A stretch of DNA of 64,000 bases from Methylovirgula sp. 4M-Z18 (GCF_037890675.1 NZ_CP149574.1:1364001-1428000), one strand, 5' to 3'. Shown: positions 34,993-44,827, numbered from the stretch's first letter. Notes: generated from the sequence alone by a model not told the origin. Made by a program: numbers and translations.

Positions 34993-35207
34993 CCTTCTCC
35001 CATAGGGAGAAGGTGGCTTGCGAAGCAAGGCGGATGAGGGGACTCGGAAACGTCGTTTGCTGGGCCGTTATCGAGTCTCGTCTCGCAGGCGTGTCCCCTC
35101 ATCCGACCAACACATGTACTTGGGCTTGCACAAATACATCATTCTTAGTGATCAAATCGGGTACACTCGATTTGATTGTCGGCCACCTTCTCCCTATGGG
35201 AGAAAGG
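34993..35207. repeat. Composite palindromic repeat, copy 2, interrupted
   Basis: First element 34993-35043; second, inverted element split into CCCCTCATCCG (35097-35105 region) and GCCACCTTCTCCC...GGGAGAAAGG (35182-35207). About 75 bp separate the halves in place of the short hairpin normally found there. The inserted part carries its own inverted repeat. Confidence 0.75.
35151..35176. promoter_or_regulatory. 9-bp inverted repeat inside the interrupted repeat
   Basis: ATCAAATCG (35151-35159) and CGATTTGAT (35168-35176) with 8 bp between, 77 bp upstream of ribF. It could be an operator or the end of a small inserted element. Confidence 0.4.
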
Positions 35208-35252
35208 CGCGCGCGGCATCGCTTCTGAACCCATTTCATTCACAGCGACCCC

Positions 35253-36203
35253 ATGCAGCATCCCTCCTTCATCATTGCCCATGACCCAGCCGCGCCGCCG
35301 CTCGGGCTCGCCGGCGCGGTCGTCGCCATCGGCAATTTCGACGGGGTGCACCGTGGTCACGCCGGCGTGCTCGCACGGGCAAAAGCCTTGGCGCAGAAGC
35401 TTGGGCGGCCTTGCGCGGTCCTGACGTTCGAACCGCATCCCGCCGACTATTTCGCCAAGCGCAGCGTGATCTTCCGCCTTACGACCTGGCAGGCCAAGGC
35501 GGAGGCCTTCGCGCGGCTCGGGCTTGAGGGCATGGTCGTTCTTTCCTTCGACGCCGATCTTGCCGGGCTCACCGCCGAGCATTTCGTCGAAGACGTGCTC
35601 GTCAAGCGGCTGCAAGTCTCAGCCGTTGTCGTCGGTTATGATTTTCATTTCGGTAAGGCGCGGCAAGGCTCGCCGGAATTCTTGCAAAACGCCGGTGTCC
35701 GTTACGGCTTTGCCGTGGAGGTCGTCGCGAAAATCGCGCAGGACGCGGCCGGATCGCTGGATGCCGTTTCCTCGACCGCGATCCGCGAGGCCTTGGTCGC
35801 CGGCGATGTTGCGGCGGCAGCACAATTGCTCGGCCACAATTGGTTTATAGAAGGCGAGGTGGTGCACGGACAAAAGCTTGGCCGTACACTCGGTATTCCC
35901 ACCGCCAATATCGTGCTCGATCCGTCGTCCCATTTGCGGCACGGCATCTATGCCGTGCGGTGCACCGCGGACGACGTGACTTACAATGGTGTCGCCAGCT
36001 TCGGCCGCCGTCCCACGGTCGACAATGGCCCGCCGCTGCTGGAAGTTTTTGTCTTCGATTTTTCCGGCGACCTTTACGGCAAAGAGGTTGAGGTCGACTT
36101 CGTTGCGTGGCTACGCGGCGAGGAGAAATTCGACGGCTTAGACGCATTGAAGGCGCAGATGCAGCGTGACGTAGAGAAAGCACGAGAGATACTCGGCGCG
36201 TAG
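35253..36203 (+). CDS. ribF: Bifunctional riboflavin kinase / FAD synthetase RibF
   Basis: A 316-residue enzyme that makes FMN from riboflavin and FAD from FMN. The N-terminal adenylyltransferase domain has IGNFDGVHRGH (about 23-33) and the later SSTAIREAL; the C-terminal riboflavin kinase domain (about 190-315) has GRTLGIPTANI and RPTVDNG. Length and domain order are standard. There is no FMN riboswitch visible upstream. The MBL-fold gene follows 40 bp later, on the same strand. Confidence 0.95.
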   Translation: MQHPSFIIAHDPAAPPLGLAGAVVAIGNFDGVHRGHAGVLARAKALAQKLGRPCAVLTFEPHPADYFAKRSVIFRLTTWQAKAEAFARLGLEGMVVLSFDADLAGLTAEHFVEDVLVKRLQVSAVVVGYDFHFGKARQGSPEFLQNAGVRYGFAVEVVAKIAQDAAGSLDAVSSTAIREALVAGDVAAAAQLLGHNWFIEGEVVHGQKLGRTLGIPTANIVLDPSSHLRHGIYAVRCTADDVTYNGVASFGRRPTVDNGPPLLEVFVFDFSGDLYGKEVEVDFVAWLRGEEKFDGLDALKAQMQRDVEKAREILGA

Positions 36204-36243
36204 CGGCGCGGCATCATTGTTCGGCAGAGGAAAGGTGCAACGT

Positions 36244-37092
36244 GTGACGACGACAAAATTGATCCTGCTCGGCACCAAAGGCGGCCCGACGCCGTCACCG
36301 CTCCGCGCCCAGCCCGCCAATGTCGTCGTGATTGACGGAAAGCCTTATGTGATCGATTGCGGTAACGGCGTTGCGCTGCAACTCGTCAAGGCAGGTATCT
36401 CGCTTTCATCGCTTGGGAATATCTTTATCACGCATTTTCATTCGGATCACATCGCCGATCTCGGCGCTTTGCCTTTGGTAGCCTGGGCCTCGGGCTTGAA
36501 CACACCTATCGATCTCTACGGCCCGCCGGGACTGAGCCGGATGATCGATCATTATGCCGACATGAACAAAGTCGACATCGATGTGCGGATCCACGAAGAG
36601 GGACGTCCGCCGTTCCGCGACCTCATTCGGACGCATGAATTCGAGGATGCGCGCCTTGTCATGCAGGACGAGCGCGTCCGTGTGACGGCGCTGCCGGTGG
36701 ACCATTACACGTTGAAGCCGACCTTCGCCTTCCGCCTCGAAACGAAAGACCGGACGATCGTCTTCTCGGGCGACACGACCTACTTTCCGCCGCTTGCCGA
36801 TTTTGCGAAAGGCGCGGATGTGCTTGTGCATGAAGTCATGTATCTGCCGGCGCTGGAGCGCCTGTTGAAAGCGGACAACGATGCGCCGGCCCTCATGGAT
36901 CATCTCGTCAAGAGCCATACATCCACGACGCAGGTCGGCAAGATTGCCGCCGCCGCGGGCGTCAAGACGCTGGTGTTGAACCATTTCGTGCCGGGCGGCG
37001 ATCCGTCGCTCAACGACGACATATGGATGGCAGATGTGCGCAAGGATTTCGGCGGCGAGATCCTTGTCGGCAAGGATCTGCAGGTGATCTAG
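36244..37092 (+). CDS. Metallo-beta-lactamase-fold hydrolase (RNase Z-like)
   Basis: A 282-residue zinc hydrolase. The HxHxDH motif is HFHSDH, with further ligands in FSGDTTYFPP and LNHFVPGG. The GTG at 36244 is taken as start because a purine-rich AGAGGAAAGG lies upstream; a TTG at 36217 is the alternative. Sequence is closest in style to RNase Z/arylsulfatase-like hydrolases (LLGTKGGPTPS start, DCGNGV), but the exact substrate is not known. Confidence 0.85.
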   Translation: MTTTKLILLGTKGGPTPSPLRAQPANVVVIDGKPYVIDCGNGVALQLVKAGISLSSLGNIFITHFHSDHIADLGALPLVAWASGLNTPIDLYGPPGLSRMIDHYADMNKVDIDVRIHEEGRPPFRDLIRTHEFEDARLVMQDERVRVTALPVDHYTLKPTFAFRLETKDRTIVFSGDTTYFPPLADFAKGADVLVHEVMYLPALERLLKADNDAPALMDHLVKSHTSTTQVGKIAAAAGVKTLVLNHFVPGGDPSLNDDIWMADVRKDFGGEILVGKDLQVI

Positions 37093-37150
37093 CGGTTGGC
37101 TTTGGTTGGTATGACGGCCACAGGATCATCCCGCTCTTGATTCAGAGTGA

Positions 37151-37178
37151 CCCTTCTCCCCGCGAGCGGGGAGAAGGG
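37151..37178. repeat. Single palindromic repeat element
   Basis: CCCTTCTCCCCGC-ga-GCGGGGAGAAGGG, a perfect 13-bp stem identical in type to the head of the composite repeats, lying between the convergent MBL-fold and PFK genes. It can also act as a terminator-like structure. Confidence 0.8.
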
Positions 37179-37224
37179 TGATGACCGTGTAGCCTTCATC
37201 CACCGCATTGCTTGATGACGCGCC

Positions 37225-38436
37225 TTACGCGCCGATCTTCAGCACCTTGCTCATCCGCAATTGCGCGGCCGTCGGCAGGTCGGTGCCGAGGAGGGGGCGT
37301 AGGTAGTGGTGAAAAGCGGCCGTCACGCCATTGTCTTCGGCGTTGATGAACTCGTCTTCCATGACCCGCGTCTTCGCGGCAACCGTCGTGAGCGGCACGA
37401 GCTGGTAATCGACCGCATAGTCGCCGATGCGCTTGATCGACACTGAGCCTTCCGCATGGCCCGAGAGCGCGAATTGTACCGCGCGTTCGCCCACCTCGCG
37501 CGCCTCGCGCTGATCGACGTCCGAAACGCAGCCGGCGAAAGAGCGTTGCAGATAGCCGAACGTATCGCCGCGCACGCGGCTGATGCCAAGCTTGCTCTTG
37601 ATCTCCTCGCACAGCAGGTCGGCAAGCGCGCCAGTGCCGGACAATTGCACGTTGCCATGCGCATCGCGCTCGACGGTCTTCGCGAGTTTGGTCATGATCG
37701 CGTCGCCCTTCTCGTCGTGAATGCCTTCCGACACCGCAATGACGCAGCGGCCATATTTGCCGTAAACGGCTTTCACATCGGCGAGGAACTGATCGACCTT
37801 GAAGGTGCGCTCGGGCAGATAGATGAGATGCGGTCCGTCATGGGGCAAGCGCTTGGCAAGTGCCGAGGCGGCGGTCAAAAAGCCGGCGTGGCGGCCCATG
37901 ATCACCGCGCAATAGACGCCGGGCAGCGATGCGTTATCGAGATTGGCGCCCATGAAGGCCTGGGCGACGAAGCGCGCCGCCGACGGGTAGCCGGGCGTGT
38001 GATCGTTGCCGACGAGATCATTGTCGATGGTTTTGGGAATATGCACGCAATGCAGCGGGTGGCCGGCCTTGCGCGCTTCTTCGGCGACGATGCGCACCGT
38101 GTCGGAAGAATCGTTGCCGCCGATGTAGAAGAAGCGGTCGATCGCATGGGCTTGCAGGACCTTGAGAATGTCCTGGCAATATTTCAGGTCCGGTTTGTCG
38201 CGGGTCGATCCGAGCGCCGAGGAGGGGGTTGCCGCGACCGCTTCGAGGTTGGCCTGGGTTTCCTGGCCGAGGTCGACGAAATCCTGATTGACAATGCCAC
38301 GCACCCCATGCGCCGCGCCGTAAACGGCGGCGACATTGGCGTGTTTGCGCGCCTCCATCACCACACCGACAAGCGATTGGTTGATTACGGCGGTCGGGCC
38401 GCCGCCCTGCGCAACGAGGATTTTCGACGACGGCAT
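37225..38436 (-). CDS. pfp: Pyrophosphate-dependent 6-phosphofructokinase
   Basis: A 403-residue phosphofructokinase that interconverts fructose 6-phosphate and fructose 1,6-bisphosphate. Two positions decide the phosphoryl donor: GGNDS (106-110) has Asp where ATP enzymes have Gly, and PKTIDND (134-140) has Lys where ATP enzymes have Gly. Both indicate PPi rather than ATP, so the reaction is reversible. Reversible PPi-PFKs are typical of methanotrophs and related Beijerinckiaceae, which fits the proposed origin. It is a monocistronic gene in this window. Confidence 0.9.
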   Translation of the reverse strand: MPSSKILVAQGGGPTAVINQSLVGVVMEARKHANVAAVYGAAHGVRGIVNQDFVDLGQETQANLEAVAATPSSALGSTRDKPDLKYCQDILKVLQAHAIDRFFYIGGNDSSDTVRIVAEEARKAGHPLHCVHIPKTIDNDLVGNDHTPGYPSAARFVAQAFMGANLDNASLPGVYCAVIMGRHAGFLTAASALAKRLPHDGPHLIYLPERTFKVDQFLADVKAVYGKYGRCVIAVSEGIHDEKGDAIMTKLAKTVERDAHGNVQLSGTGALADLLCEEIKSKLGISRVRGDTFGYLQRSFAGCVSDVDQREAREVGERAVQFALSGHAEGSVSIKRIGDYAVDYQLVPLTTVAAKTRVMEDEFINAEDNGVTAAFHHYLRPLLGTDLPTAAQLRMSKVLKIGA

Positions 38437-38582
38437 GGGACCTCCCTATCTCATTCGATGTGTCAATCGGAGCCGGATATGACCCCAATGCGACGCCGAC
38501 CGCAAGGGCCAAAAACGATGCGGGGCAACGCGCCGCATCGGCGTGAACGTTTATTGTGACAGGATCAAGAAAATGGGGTTGA

Positions 38583-39650
38583 TCAAGCGCAGTGCGGCAG
38601 CTCCGTTATCGGTAGCAACCGTGAATCTTCGAGCGCCGCGGTGCGGTGGCCCAGGCCGGCAAGGTAGAGCGCATGGGTTGAAAAGCGCATGAAGGCGTCG
38701 ACGCATGTTTGGCGGACGAGCATCGCCCGGTCCCAGCGTTCCTCGGTTGGGCCAATAAGGAATTGGCCGGCTTCGCCATAAAAGAGAATGTCGCCGCCGC
38801 TCTCGCGCAAGAAGGGTAGCGTATGCGCGACATAAAGATCGTAAGCCTCGGCACCGCTGATCGGCTTTGGCGGTTCGAGTTCCGGATGGGCCGAATAATC
38901 TGCGAGTGGGCGAAAGCGCAGCAGATTGAGCATCACCACGTCGCCGGCAATATCCCGCGCCAGAAAGGCGCGACCACTCTCCTGGGACGGTTGCAAGTAA
39001 GAGGTTTGTGACGCCGCAGGGGCGCCATCTCGCCAGGCTGGCGCGGCGAGCCGCTGTGCATAATCCTGAAAGTCGTTCGGCCAATTGGCGATATGGGCGG
39101 CGAATGTGATTTGGTCGGACGCAAAAAGCGCGCGGATCGCCTCTTCGAACCCGGGTAGATCGCCGCATGAAGCGGACATGAAATGATAAGCGGCCTCCTG
39201 TGCCTGCTTTGCCTGAGGCCGCGTGTTGCGACGCGCTTCCTCCACCAATCGGCGCAGGGTGACGGATGCGCCGCCGGGTCGCCCATTCAGCCAATCCCAG
39301 TGGCGCGGCAGTAAGGTCACCTCGCGGCCGATTACCCCGAGCTTCGGGCGGCCGGGGCCGCGCGGCTCGTCAGTGGACGGTTCCCGCCGCCGTTTGGCCA
39401 CGGTCGCATTTTTGGCCTGCTGCGTCAGGCGGAACAGGATGTCGGCGGTCGAGCCGCGCAGGTCAAAATCCCGCGCTCGGCCGGTCGCGTCCTCGAAGAT
39501 GAAAATCGGTTCGGGCTCACCGCGATCCAAAGCGGCTTTTACCGCCAAGAGGACATCGGCAAGAGGGCCAGCGGCGAGCAGGTGGGGGCCGGCAAACGCG
39601 GTGCTGGGTGCGACGAGCGGGTTGGTCTCGGTGGGATGATCTGAGCTCAT
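38583..39650 (-). CDS. DUF2239 protein with C-terminal DUF1330-like domain
   Basis: A 355-residue protein from the ATG at 39650. Residues of about 10-215 match DUF2239: FDLRGSTADIL, then RGPGRPKLGVIGREVTLLPRHWDWL, PGGASVTLRRLVEEARR and LPGFEEAIRALFASD. The last 130 residues have the look of a ferredoxin-like DUF1330/dabb-type domain (VVMLNLLRFRP, FYGEAGQFLIGP). Neither domain has a known function; 'RGRPKLGV' is reminiscent of a small DNA-binding hook. The gene is divergent from a GIY-YIG gene, with operators between them. Confidence 0.75.
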   Translation of the reverse strand: MSSDHPTETNPLVAPSTAFAGPHLLAAGPLADVLLAVKAALDRGEPEPIFIFEDATGRARDFDLRGSTADILFRLTQQAKNATVAKRRREPSTDEPRGPGRPKLGVIGREVTLLPRHWDWLNGRPGGASVTLRRLVEEARRNTRPQAKQAQEAAYHFMSASCGDLPGFEEAIRALFASDQITFAAHIANWPNDFQDYAQRLAAPAWRDGAPAASQTSYLQPSQESGRAFLARDIAGDVVMLNLLRFRPLADYSAHPELEPPKPISGAEAYDLYVAHTLPFLRESGGDILFYGEAGQFLIGPTEERWDRAMLVRQTCVDAFMRFSTHALYLAGLGHRTAALEDSRLLPITELPHCA

Positions 39651-39652
39651 GT

Positions 39653-39675
39653 ATATTTTTACCAAGGCAAAATAT
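39653..39675. promoter_or_regulatory. Operator-like inverted repeat 1 (5' of DUF2239 gene)
   Basis: ATATTTT (39653-39659) and AAAATAT (39669-39675) enclose TACCAAGGC. The core TTTTACC-aa-GG-c-AAAA is a variant of the neighbouring repeat. It lies within 3 bp of the DUF2239 ATG, where a bound repressor would block transcription. Confidence 0.6.
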
Positions 39676-39676
39676 T

Positions 39677-39708
39677 CATGTCAATTTTACCTGGATAAAA
39701 TTGACATG
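39677..39708. promoter_or_regulatory. Operator-like perfect 13-bp inverted repeat 2
   Basis: CATGTCAATTTTA (39677-39689), spacer CCTGGA, TAAAATTGACATG (39696-39708). It contains a TTGACA that may serve as -35 for the rightward gene. Together with repeat 1 it forms a tandem operator in the divergent promoter. Confidence 0.75.
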
Positions 39709-39760
39709 TGCGTACACAATGGCTACCTCCTGGCTGGAACTGGCAGGCACGGAGATGATC

Positions 39761-40093
39761 ATGACGGAAGCCAGACGCGCGGCCATCGCCGCCTATAAGA
39801 AACGTGAGAGCCCGGCGGGCATTTATGCTGTCCGATGCTCGGCAAGCGGCGAGGTCTGGGTCGGTCAAGCGCCCGATCTCGACAAAATCCGAAACCGGAT
39901 CTGGTTCGAGTTGTGGCTCGGTACCCATTCGCGGACCGCGCTGCAGCGGGCCTGGCGCATCCACGGCGAGCACGCTTTGGTTTTTGATATATTGGAGCGG
40001 CTGGAAAGCCAGGAAAGCGCCTATCTCCGTGACGCGCTGCTCAAAAAGCGCGTGGCCTTTTGGCGGGCCAAGCTTGGCGCTCATCCGCTCTGA
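39761..40093 (+). CDS. GIY-YIG nuclease-like protein
   Basis: A 110-residue protein from the ATG at 39761, chosen because GGAG lies 6 bases before it; ATGs at 39719 and 39755 are also in frame. It has GIYAVRCSASGEVWVGQA (the GIY and a VWVG version of YIG) and an arginine after it. The conserved late glutamate and asparagine of active nucleases are not obvious, so cleavage activity is uncertain. Such proteins are often found beside DUF2239 genes in Rhizobiales as I recall; the shared operators here support joint regulation. Confidence 0.75.
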   Translation: MTEARRAAIAAYKKRESPAGIYAVRCSASGEVWVGQAPDLDKIRNRIWFELWLGTHSRTALQRAWRIHGEHALVFDILERLESQESAYLRDALLKKRVAFWRAKLGAHPL

Positions 40094-40213
40094 GACGGCG
40101 CAGGCCGTCTGGCCGGTGAAGCGGGCAAGGATCGTGGGCAAAAGCCCATTGTCCGCCCCGCCGACTTTTGTTAGAAGCGTGCCATGTTGAGCCGGACCCT
40201 CATTCGAATTATC

Positions 40214-40257
40214 AGCTCCCGCCGCGCTTGAGCCAGCCTCGCGCGGGATGGGGAGCT
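40214..40257 (+). promoter_or_regulatory. Hairpin in the ileS leader
   Basis: AGCTCCC (40214-40220) and CCGCGC (40222-40227) pair with GCGCGG (40241-40246) and GGGAGCT (40251-40257). It sits about 90 bp before the ileS ATG and is followed by TTTA only, so it is either a weak terminator/attenuator or a structural leader. Confidence 0.4.
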
Positions 40258-40344
40258 TTATGGGCTGGCATTCCTTCCTTCAAATATTGGCGTGCCTGGG
40301 CGGAATAAGCGGTTCCAGCGCGTCTTCCACATGGCGCATTCGAC

Positions 40345-43300
40345 ATGAACGACACTCCGCCGAAAGGCCCCGATTACTCGCAATCGCTCTACCTGCCGCA
40401 GACGAATTTTCCGATGCGCGCGGGGCTGCCCAAGAAAGAGCCGGAATTGCTGGCGCGCTGGAAGGAGATCGACCTTTACGGCCAGCTTCGCCGCGAAGGC
40501 GCAGGCCGACCGAAATTCGTGCTGCATGACGGCCCGCCCTATGCCAACGGCAATATCCATATCGGCCATGCGCTCAACAAGATCCTGAAGGATGTGGTGA
40601 CGCGCTCGCAGCAGATGCTCGGCAAGGATTCCAATTACGTGCCGGGATGGGACTGCCACGGCCTGCCGATCGAATGGAAGATCGAGGAACAATATCGCGC
40701 CAAGGGCAAGAACAAGGACGATGTCGATGTCGTCGAGTTCCGCCAGGAATGCCGCGCCTTCGCCGAACATTGGGTCGATGTGCAGCGCGAGGAATTCAAG
40801 CGCCTTGGCGTCACAGGCGATTGGGACCATCCCTATCTCACCATGACCTTTGCCGCCGAAGCGCAGATCGCGCGCGAGATCATGAAATTCGCGGCCAATG
40901 GTCTGCTCTATCGCGGCTCGAAGCCGGTAATGTGGTCGGTGGTGGAGAAAACTGCGCTCGCCGAGGCGGAAATCGAATATGAGGACCACACCTCCGATAT
41001 GATCTGGGCGGCCTTCCCTGTGCGCCGCGTCTCGGCCAATGCGGTCGAATTGGCGCGCAAGGCCGCGGAATTGTCGGGCGAAAATCCTGAAGACATCGAG
41101 GCGACCTGCGAGGCGTTCGACGAATTGAAGGCCGCGAGCATCGTGGCCTGGACGACGACGCCTTGGACGATTCCCGGCAACCGCGCCATCGCCTATTCGC
41201 CGCGCGTTGCCTATGGCCTTTATCGGGTGACCGAGGCGGCCGGCGACAATTGGGCCAAAGTTGGTGCGCTTTATGTGATCGCCGACAAGCTTGCCTCCGA
41301 TGTGTTCAAGGCCGCGCGCGTCGAGCGGTTTGAGAAGGTGCGCAGCGTCGATCCGGAAGAGATCGAGGCCTGCGCCCATCCGCTCGCGGGCTTTGCCGAC
41401 GGCTATCGCTTCGATGTGCCGCTGCTGCCCGGCGATCATGTCACCGACGATGCCGGTACGGGTTTCGTGCACACGGCGCCCAGCCACGGCCGCGAGGACT
41501 TCGATGTTTGGATGGCGTCCTCCCGCATCCTCCAGGAGCGCCGCATCGATACGCGCATTCCCTACACGGTCGACGAAAACGGCTTTTACACCGAGGATGC
41601 GCCGGGCTTTGTCGGCAAGCGCGTCCTGACCGACAAGGGCGAGAAGGGCGATGCCAATGACGCCGTGATCAAGGCGCTCATGGCGAACGGCCATCTTGTC
41701 GCGCGCGGGCGGCTCAAGCACCAATATCCGCATAGCTGGCGCTCGAAGAAGCCGGTGATCTTCCGCAATACGCCGCAATGGTTCATTGCGATGGACAAGC
41801 CCATCGCCAATATGCTCAGTCATTCTTCTGGCGCCGCGAATGGCGCAGGCGCCACACGCGGCAATGGCCGCACCTTGCGCGATACCGCCCTGGAAGCGAT
41901 CACGGAGACGCGTTGGGTGCCGGCGAGCGGCGAGAATCGCATCAACGGCATGATCGAGAACCGGCCCGACTGGGTGATGTCGCGTCAGCGCGCCTGGGGC
42001 GTGCCGATCGCGATCTTCGTCAAAGAGGGGACGCACGAGGTGCTCATCGACGGGCGCGTGAACAAGCGCATTGCCGATGCCTTCGAGGCGGAAGGCGCCG
42101 ATGCGTGGTTCAAGGACGATGCGGCGCAGCGCTTTCTGGCACCCGATTACGATCCCGCCGATTATGATATGGTGATGGACGTGCTCGACGTGTGGTTCGA
42201 TTCCGGTTCGACCCATTCCTATGTGCTGGAAGATCCGGTGCATTTCCCCGGCCTTGCCGGCATCCACCGCAAGGTCGATGGCGGTGTCGATGAGGTGATG
42301 TATCTCGAAGGCTCGGACCAGCATCGTGGCTGGTTCCATTCCTCCTTGCTCGAATCGTGCGGCACGCGCGGCCGCGCTCCGTTCGACGTGGTGCTCACCC
42401 ATGGCTTCGTGCTCGACGAGCAGGGCCGCAAGATGTCGAAATCGATCGGCAATGTGGTCGCACCGCAGGACATCATCAAGGACGCGGGCTCCGATATCCT
42501 GCGCCTGTGGGTTTGCGCGTCCGACTATTCGGACGACTTGCGCATCGGCAAGAACATCATGCAGACCTTCTCCGAAACCTATCGCAAATTGCGCAACACG
42601 ATCCGCTGGATGCTTGGTGCTTTGTCGCATTTCGATCCGAAGGACAAAGTCGCCGTCAAGGAGATGCCCGAGCTCGAGCGCTTCATGCTGCATCGCCTGG
42701 CCGAGCTGAACGATGTCGTGCTCGAAGCCTATCAGCAATTCGATTACAAGAAGGTCGTTTCGTCGCTGTCCTATTTCATGACCAGCGATCTCTCGGCCTT
42801 CTATTTCGATATCCGCAAGGACACGCTGTATTGCGATGCGCCCTCCAGCGTCGCACGGCGCAGCGCGCTGACGGTGATCGATATGATCTGCGATGCGCTC
42901 CTGAAATGGCTGGCGCCGATCCTCGTGTTCACCTGCGACGAGGCATGGCTCGATTATGGCCGCGGCCGGTTCGACTCGGTGCATCTCGCGACTTTCCCGC
43001 AAGGCTTGGGCGATTTGCGCAACGATGTGCTGGCAGAGAAATGGCGGCTCGTGCGCCGGGTGCGCTCGGTCGTGACCGGCGCGCTCGAAATCGAGCGGGC
43101 GCAGAAGAATATCGGCTCGTCGCTCGAAGCGGCGCCGATCGTCCATATCGCCGATCCGTCCCTGCGGGCGGCGCTGGAAGCGGTCGATTTTGCCGATGTC
43201 TGCATCACCTCGGACATCACGATTGTTGCGGACGAAGGGCCGGCCGCCGCCTTCCGTTTGCCCGAGGTCGCCCAGGTGTCGGTCGAGCCGCGTCGCGCTG

Positions 43301-43428
43301 CGGGCAAGAAATGCGCCCGCTCTTGGCGCTATTCGCCGCTGGTCGGCAGCGATCCGGACTATCCGGACGTCACGCCGCGTGATGCGGCCGCGTTGCGTGA
43401 GTTGAAGGCCTTGGGACGCTGGGCGTGA
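40345..43428 (+). CDS. ileS: Isoleucine-tRNA ligase IleS
   Basis: A 1027-residue class I synthetase. The HIGH motif ([12 protein letters not shown]) is near residue 72 and KMSKS ([10 protein letters not shown]) near 695, with the editing domain in between ([11 protein letters not shown]). The C-terminal zinc-finger of the E. coli type is not evident, as in many alphaproteobacteria. The start ATG follows a 250 bp leader with a stem-loop. The final codons overlap the lspA GTG start (GTGA). Confidence 0.96.
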   Translation: MNDTPPKGPDYSQSLYLPQTNFPMRAGLPKKEPELLARWKEIDLYGQLRREGAGRPKFVLHDGPPYANGNIHIGHALNKILKDVVTRSQQMLGKDSNYVPGWDCHGLPIEWKIEEQYRAKGKNKDDVDVVEFRQECRAFAEHWVDVQREEFKRLGVTGDWDHPYLTMTFAAEAQIAREIMKFAANGLLYRGSKPVMWSVVEKTALAEAEIEYEDHTSDMIWAAFPVRRVSANAVELARKAAELSGENPEDIEATCEAFDELKAASIVAWTTTPWTIPGNRAIAYSPRVAYGLYRVTEAAGDNWAKVGALYVIADKLASDVFKAARVERFEKVRSVDPEEIEACAHPLAGFADGYRFDVPLLPGDHVTDDAGTGFVHTAPSHGREDFDVWMASSRILQERRIDTRIPYTVDENGFYTEDAPGFVGKRVLTDKGEKGDANDAVIKALMANGHLVARGRLKHQYPHSWRSKKPVIFRNTPQWFIAMDKPIANMLSHSSGAANGAGATRGNGRTLRDTALEAITETRWVPASGENRINGMIENRPDWVMSRQRAWGVPIAIFVKEGTHEVLIDGRVNKRIADAFEAEGADAWFKDDAAQRFLAPDYDPADYDMVMDVLDVWFDSGSTHSYVLEDPVHFPGLAGIHRKVDGGVDEVMYLEGSDQHRGWFHSSLLESCGTRGRAPFDVVLTHGFVLDEQGRKMSKSIGNVVAPQDIIKDAGSDILRLWVCASDYSDDLRIGKNIMQTFSETYRKLRNTIRWMLGALSHFDPKDKVAVKEMPELERFMLHRLAELNDVVLEAYQQFDYKKVVSSLSYFMTSDLSAFYFDIRKDTLYCDAPSSVARRSALTVIDMICDALLKWLAPILVFTCDEAWLDYGRGRFDSVHLATFPQGLGDLRNDVLAEKWRLVRRVRSVVTGALEIERAQKNIGSSLEAAPIVHIADPSLRAALEAVDFADVCITSDITIVADEGPAAAFRLPEVAQVSVEPRRAAGKKCARSWRYSPLVGSDPDYPDVTPRDAAALRELKALGRWA

Positions 43429-43934
43429 GGGCGCGTCAATTCGGATTGATTGCGGCGTGCCTCGTGCTTGCCGCCGATCAGATCTCCAAGCACATGATCC
43501 TGCAGGGCGTCGATATTCCCGGCACGGTCGACATTTACGGGCCAGTGACCCCGGACGTGCGGGTCACGTCGTTCCTCGACATTGCCCTGCACTGGAACCA
43601 CGGCATTTCCTACTCGCTCTTCACGGCCAATTCGGCGCTCGGCCGTCTGGCGCTGCTCGCCATGGCGGTCGGCGCCTGCCTCGCGCTCGGGATCTGGCTG
43701 ATGCGCGTCAGGCGACCGCTGCTCGCGACGGGCCTCGGCCTCATCATCGGCGGGGCGCTCGGTAACGCCTATGACCGCTCCATCTACGGCGCCGTGGCCG
43801 ATTTCCTGGCGCTGCACATCCCGAATACCGGGTTTTTGGGCAATTATGTCTTTAACCTTGCCGATGCCGGCATCGTTGCCGGTGTGGCCATTCTGCTATA
43901 TGAGTCCTTTTTAGGTGAGGATAAGGCCGCTTAA
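43425..43934 (+). CDS. lspA: Lipoprotein signal peptidase LspA
   Basis: A 169-residue inner-membrane aspartyl protease that cleaves the signal peptide of prolipoproteins after lipidation. Four membrane helices are seen and both catalytic Asp motifs are present: [15 protein letters not shown] and FNLADAGI. It begins with GTG overlapping the ileS stop (GTGA), so it is translationally coupled. Confidence 0.95.
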   Translation: MRARQFGLIAACLVLAADQISKHMILQGVDIPGTVDIYGPVTPDVRVTSFLDIALHWNHGISYSLFTANSALGRLALLAMAVGACLALGIWLMRVRRPLLATGLGLIIGGALGNAYDRSIYGAVADFLALHIPNTGFLGNYVFNLADAGIVAGVAILLYESFLGEDKAA

Positions 43935-44042
43935 GGGGCCTTGCGACGGGGCGCCGCCACCAAATTGCCGCGAAGTTCCGGCATGGAGCCCGGAAATTTA
44001 ATTTTTGTCGGCCATTCTGGCGCGATGGGGAGTTCTGACGTG

Positions 44043-44717
44043 ATGCGTAAGCATTTTTCAAGTCTTATGGCCGGTGCGGCCCTGATCGCGGGCGCCGCCG
44101 TGGTGGCGGTCTCGCTCTCGGCAACCCCCGCAGCGGCGATGGATGACGGTCAGGATACGTTGGTCAACTCCTTCATGGGCCTGATCAAACTCGATCCGAC
44201 CGACGATTCGGATAAGCCGCAAATCGATTATCACGAGCGCGCGCCGCTCGTGCTGCCCCCGAAAATGGACCTCCCGCCGCCGCGCGCGGCACAGGCCAAG
44301 GCCACGAACTGGCCGCAGGATCCTGACGTGTTGAAGCACCAGCGCGCGATTGAAGCCGCCAAACAGCCTGGTGGCATCCGCACGAAGGACAAGCCGGAAA
44401 TGTCCAAGCAGGAGTTGATGGCGAACCGGGCGGATCAGGCACCAGTCAAGCCTGGCGATGATTACTGCCGCAACCACGAGAATACGCATTGGTGCGTCTA
44501 TGCCCGGCCGGAAGAATTGAGCAACAATCGTATTTCGGACGATAGTAATGTCGGCGTTGGCGTTGGCAGCGAACCTGCTCGCAGCGATCTGACCGATCCG
44601 CCGAAGGGCTATCGCACCGTGACCCAGAAAGTGAAGCCCGGCTTCGAGGCCCCGAAGAAAGACACGTCGTCCGATCCCAAGGCTTATTGGCGCGAGCAAT
44701 CTGCCAACCAATATTAG
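44043..44717 (+). CDS. Exported hypothetical protein, conserved position
   Basis: A 224-residue protein from the ATG at 44043 with a signal peptide (MRKHFSSLMAGAALIAGA, cleavage near PAAA at about residue 33). The mature part is Pro/Lys/Asp-rich and probably extended; it has a conserved-looking CRNHENTHWCVYARPEEL segment with two cysteines. Position between lspA and the M16 pair recurs in Rhizobiales. It may be a periplasmic scaffold or assembly factor, but its function is unknown. Confidence 0.7.
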   Translation: MRKHFSSLMAGAALIAGAAVVAVSLSATPAAAMDDGQDTLVNSFMGLIKLDPTDDSDKPQIDYHERAPLVLPPKMDLPPPRAAQAKATNWPQDPDVLKHQRAIEAAKQPGGIRTKDKPEMSKQELMANRADQAPVKPGDDYCRNHENTHWCVYARPEELSNNRISDDSNVGVGVGSEPARSDLTDPPKGYRTVTQKVKPGFEAPKKDTSSDPKAYWREQSANQY

Positions 44718-44827
44718 GTCCTGACCTAGTTGCTGGGCGTTTCCTCCGGTACTGGGCGGAGGAAACGAATGTCGCCTGCCTGGTGTTTTTATCCGCCGCT
44801 CCCTATATGCTGCTGACCGTTCTCAAG

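Noticed and set aside
40258-43146. A very long open frame antisense to ileS
   Set aside because: High GC and codon bias of ileS create a mirror frame; its translation is Arg/His-rich with no domain, while ileS on the other strand has all catalytic motifs.
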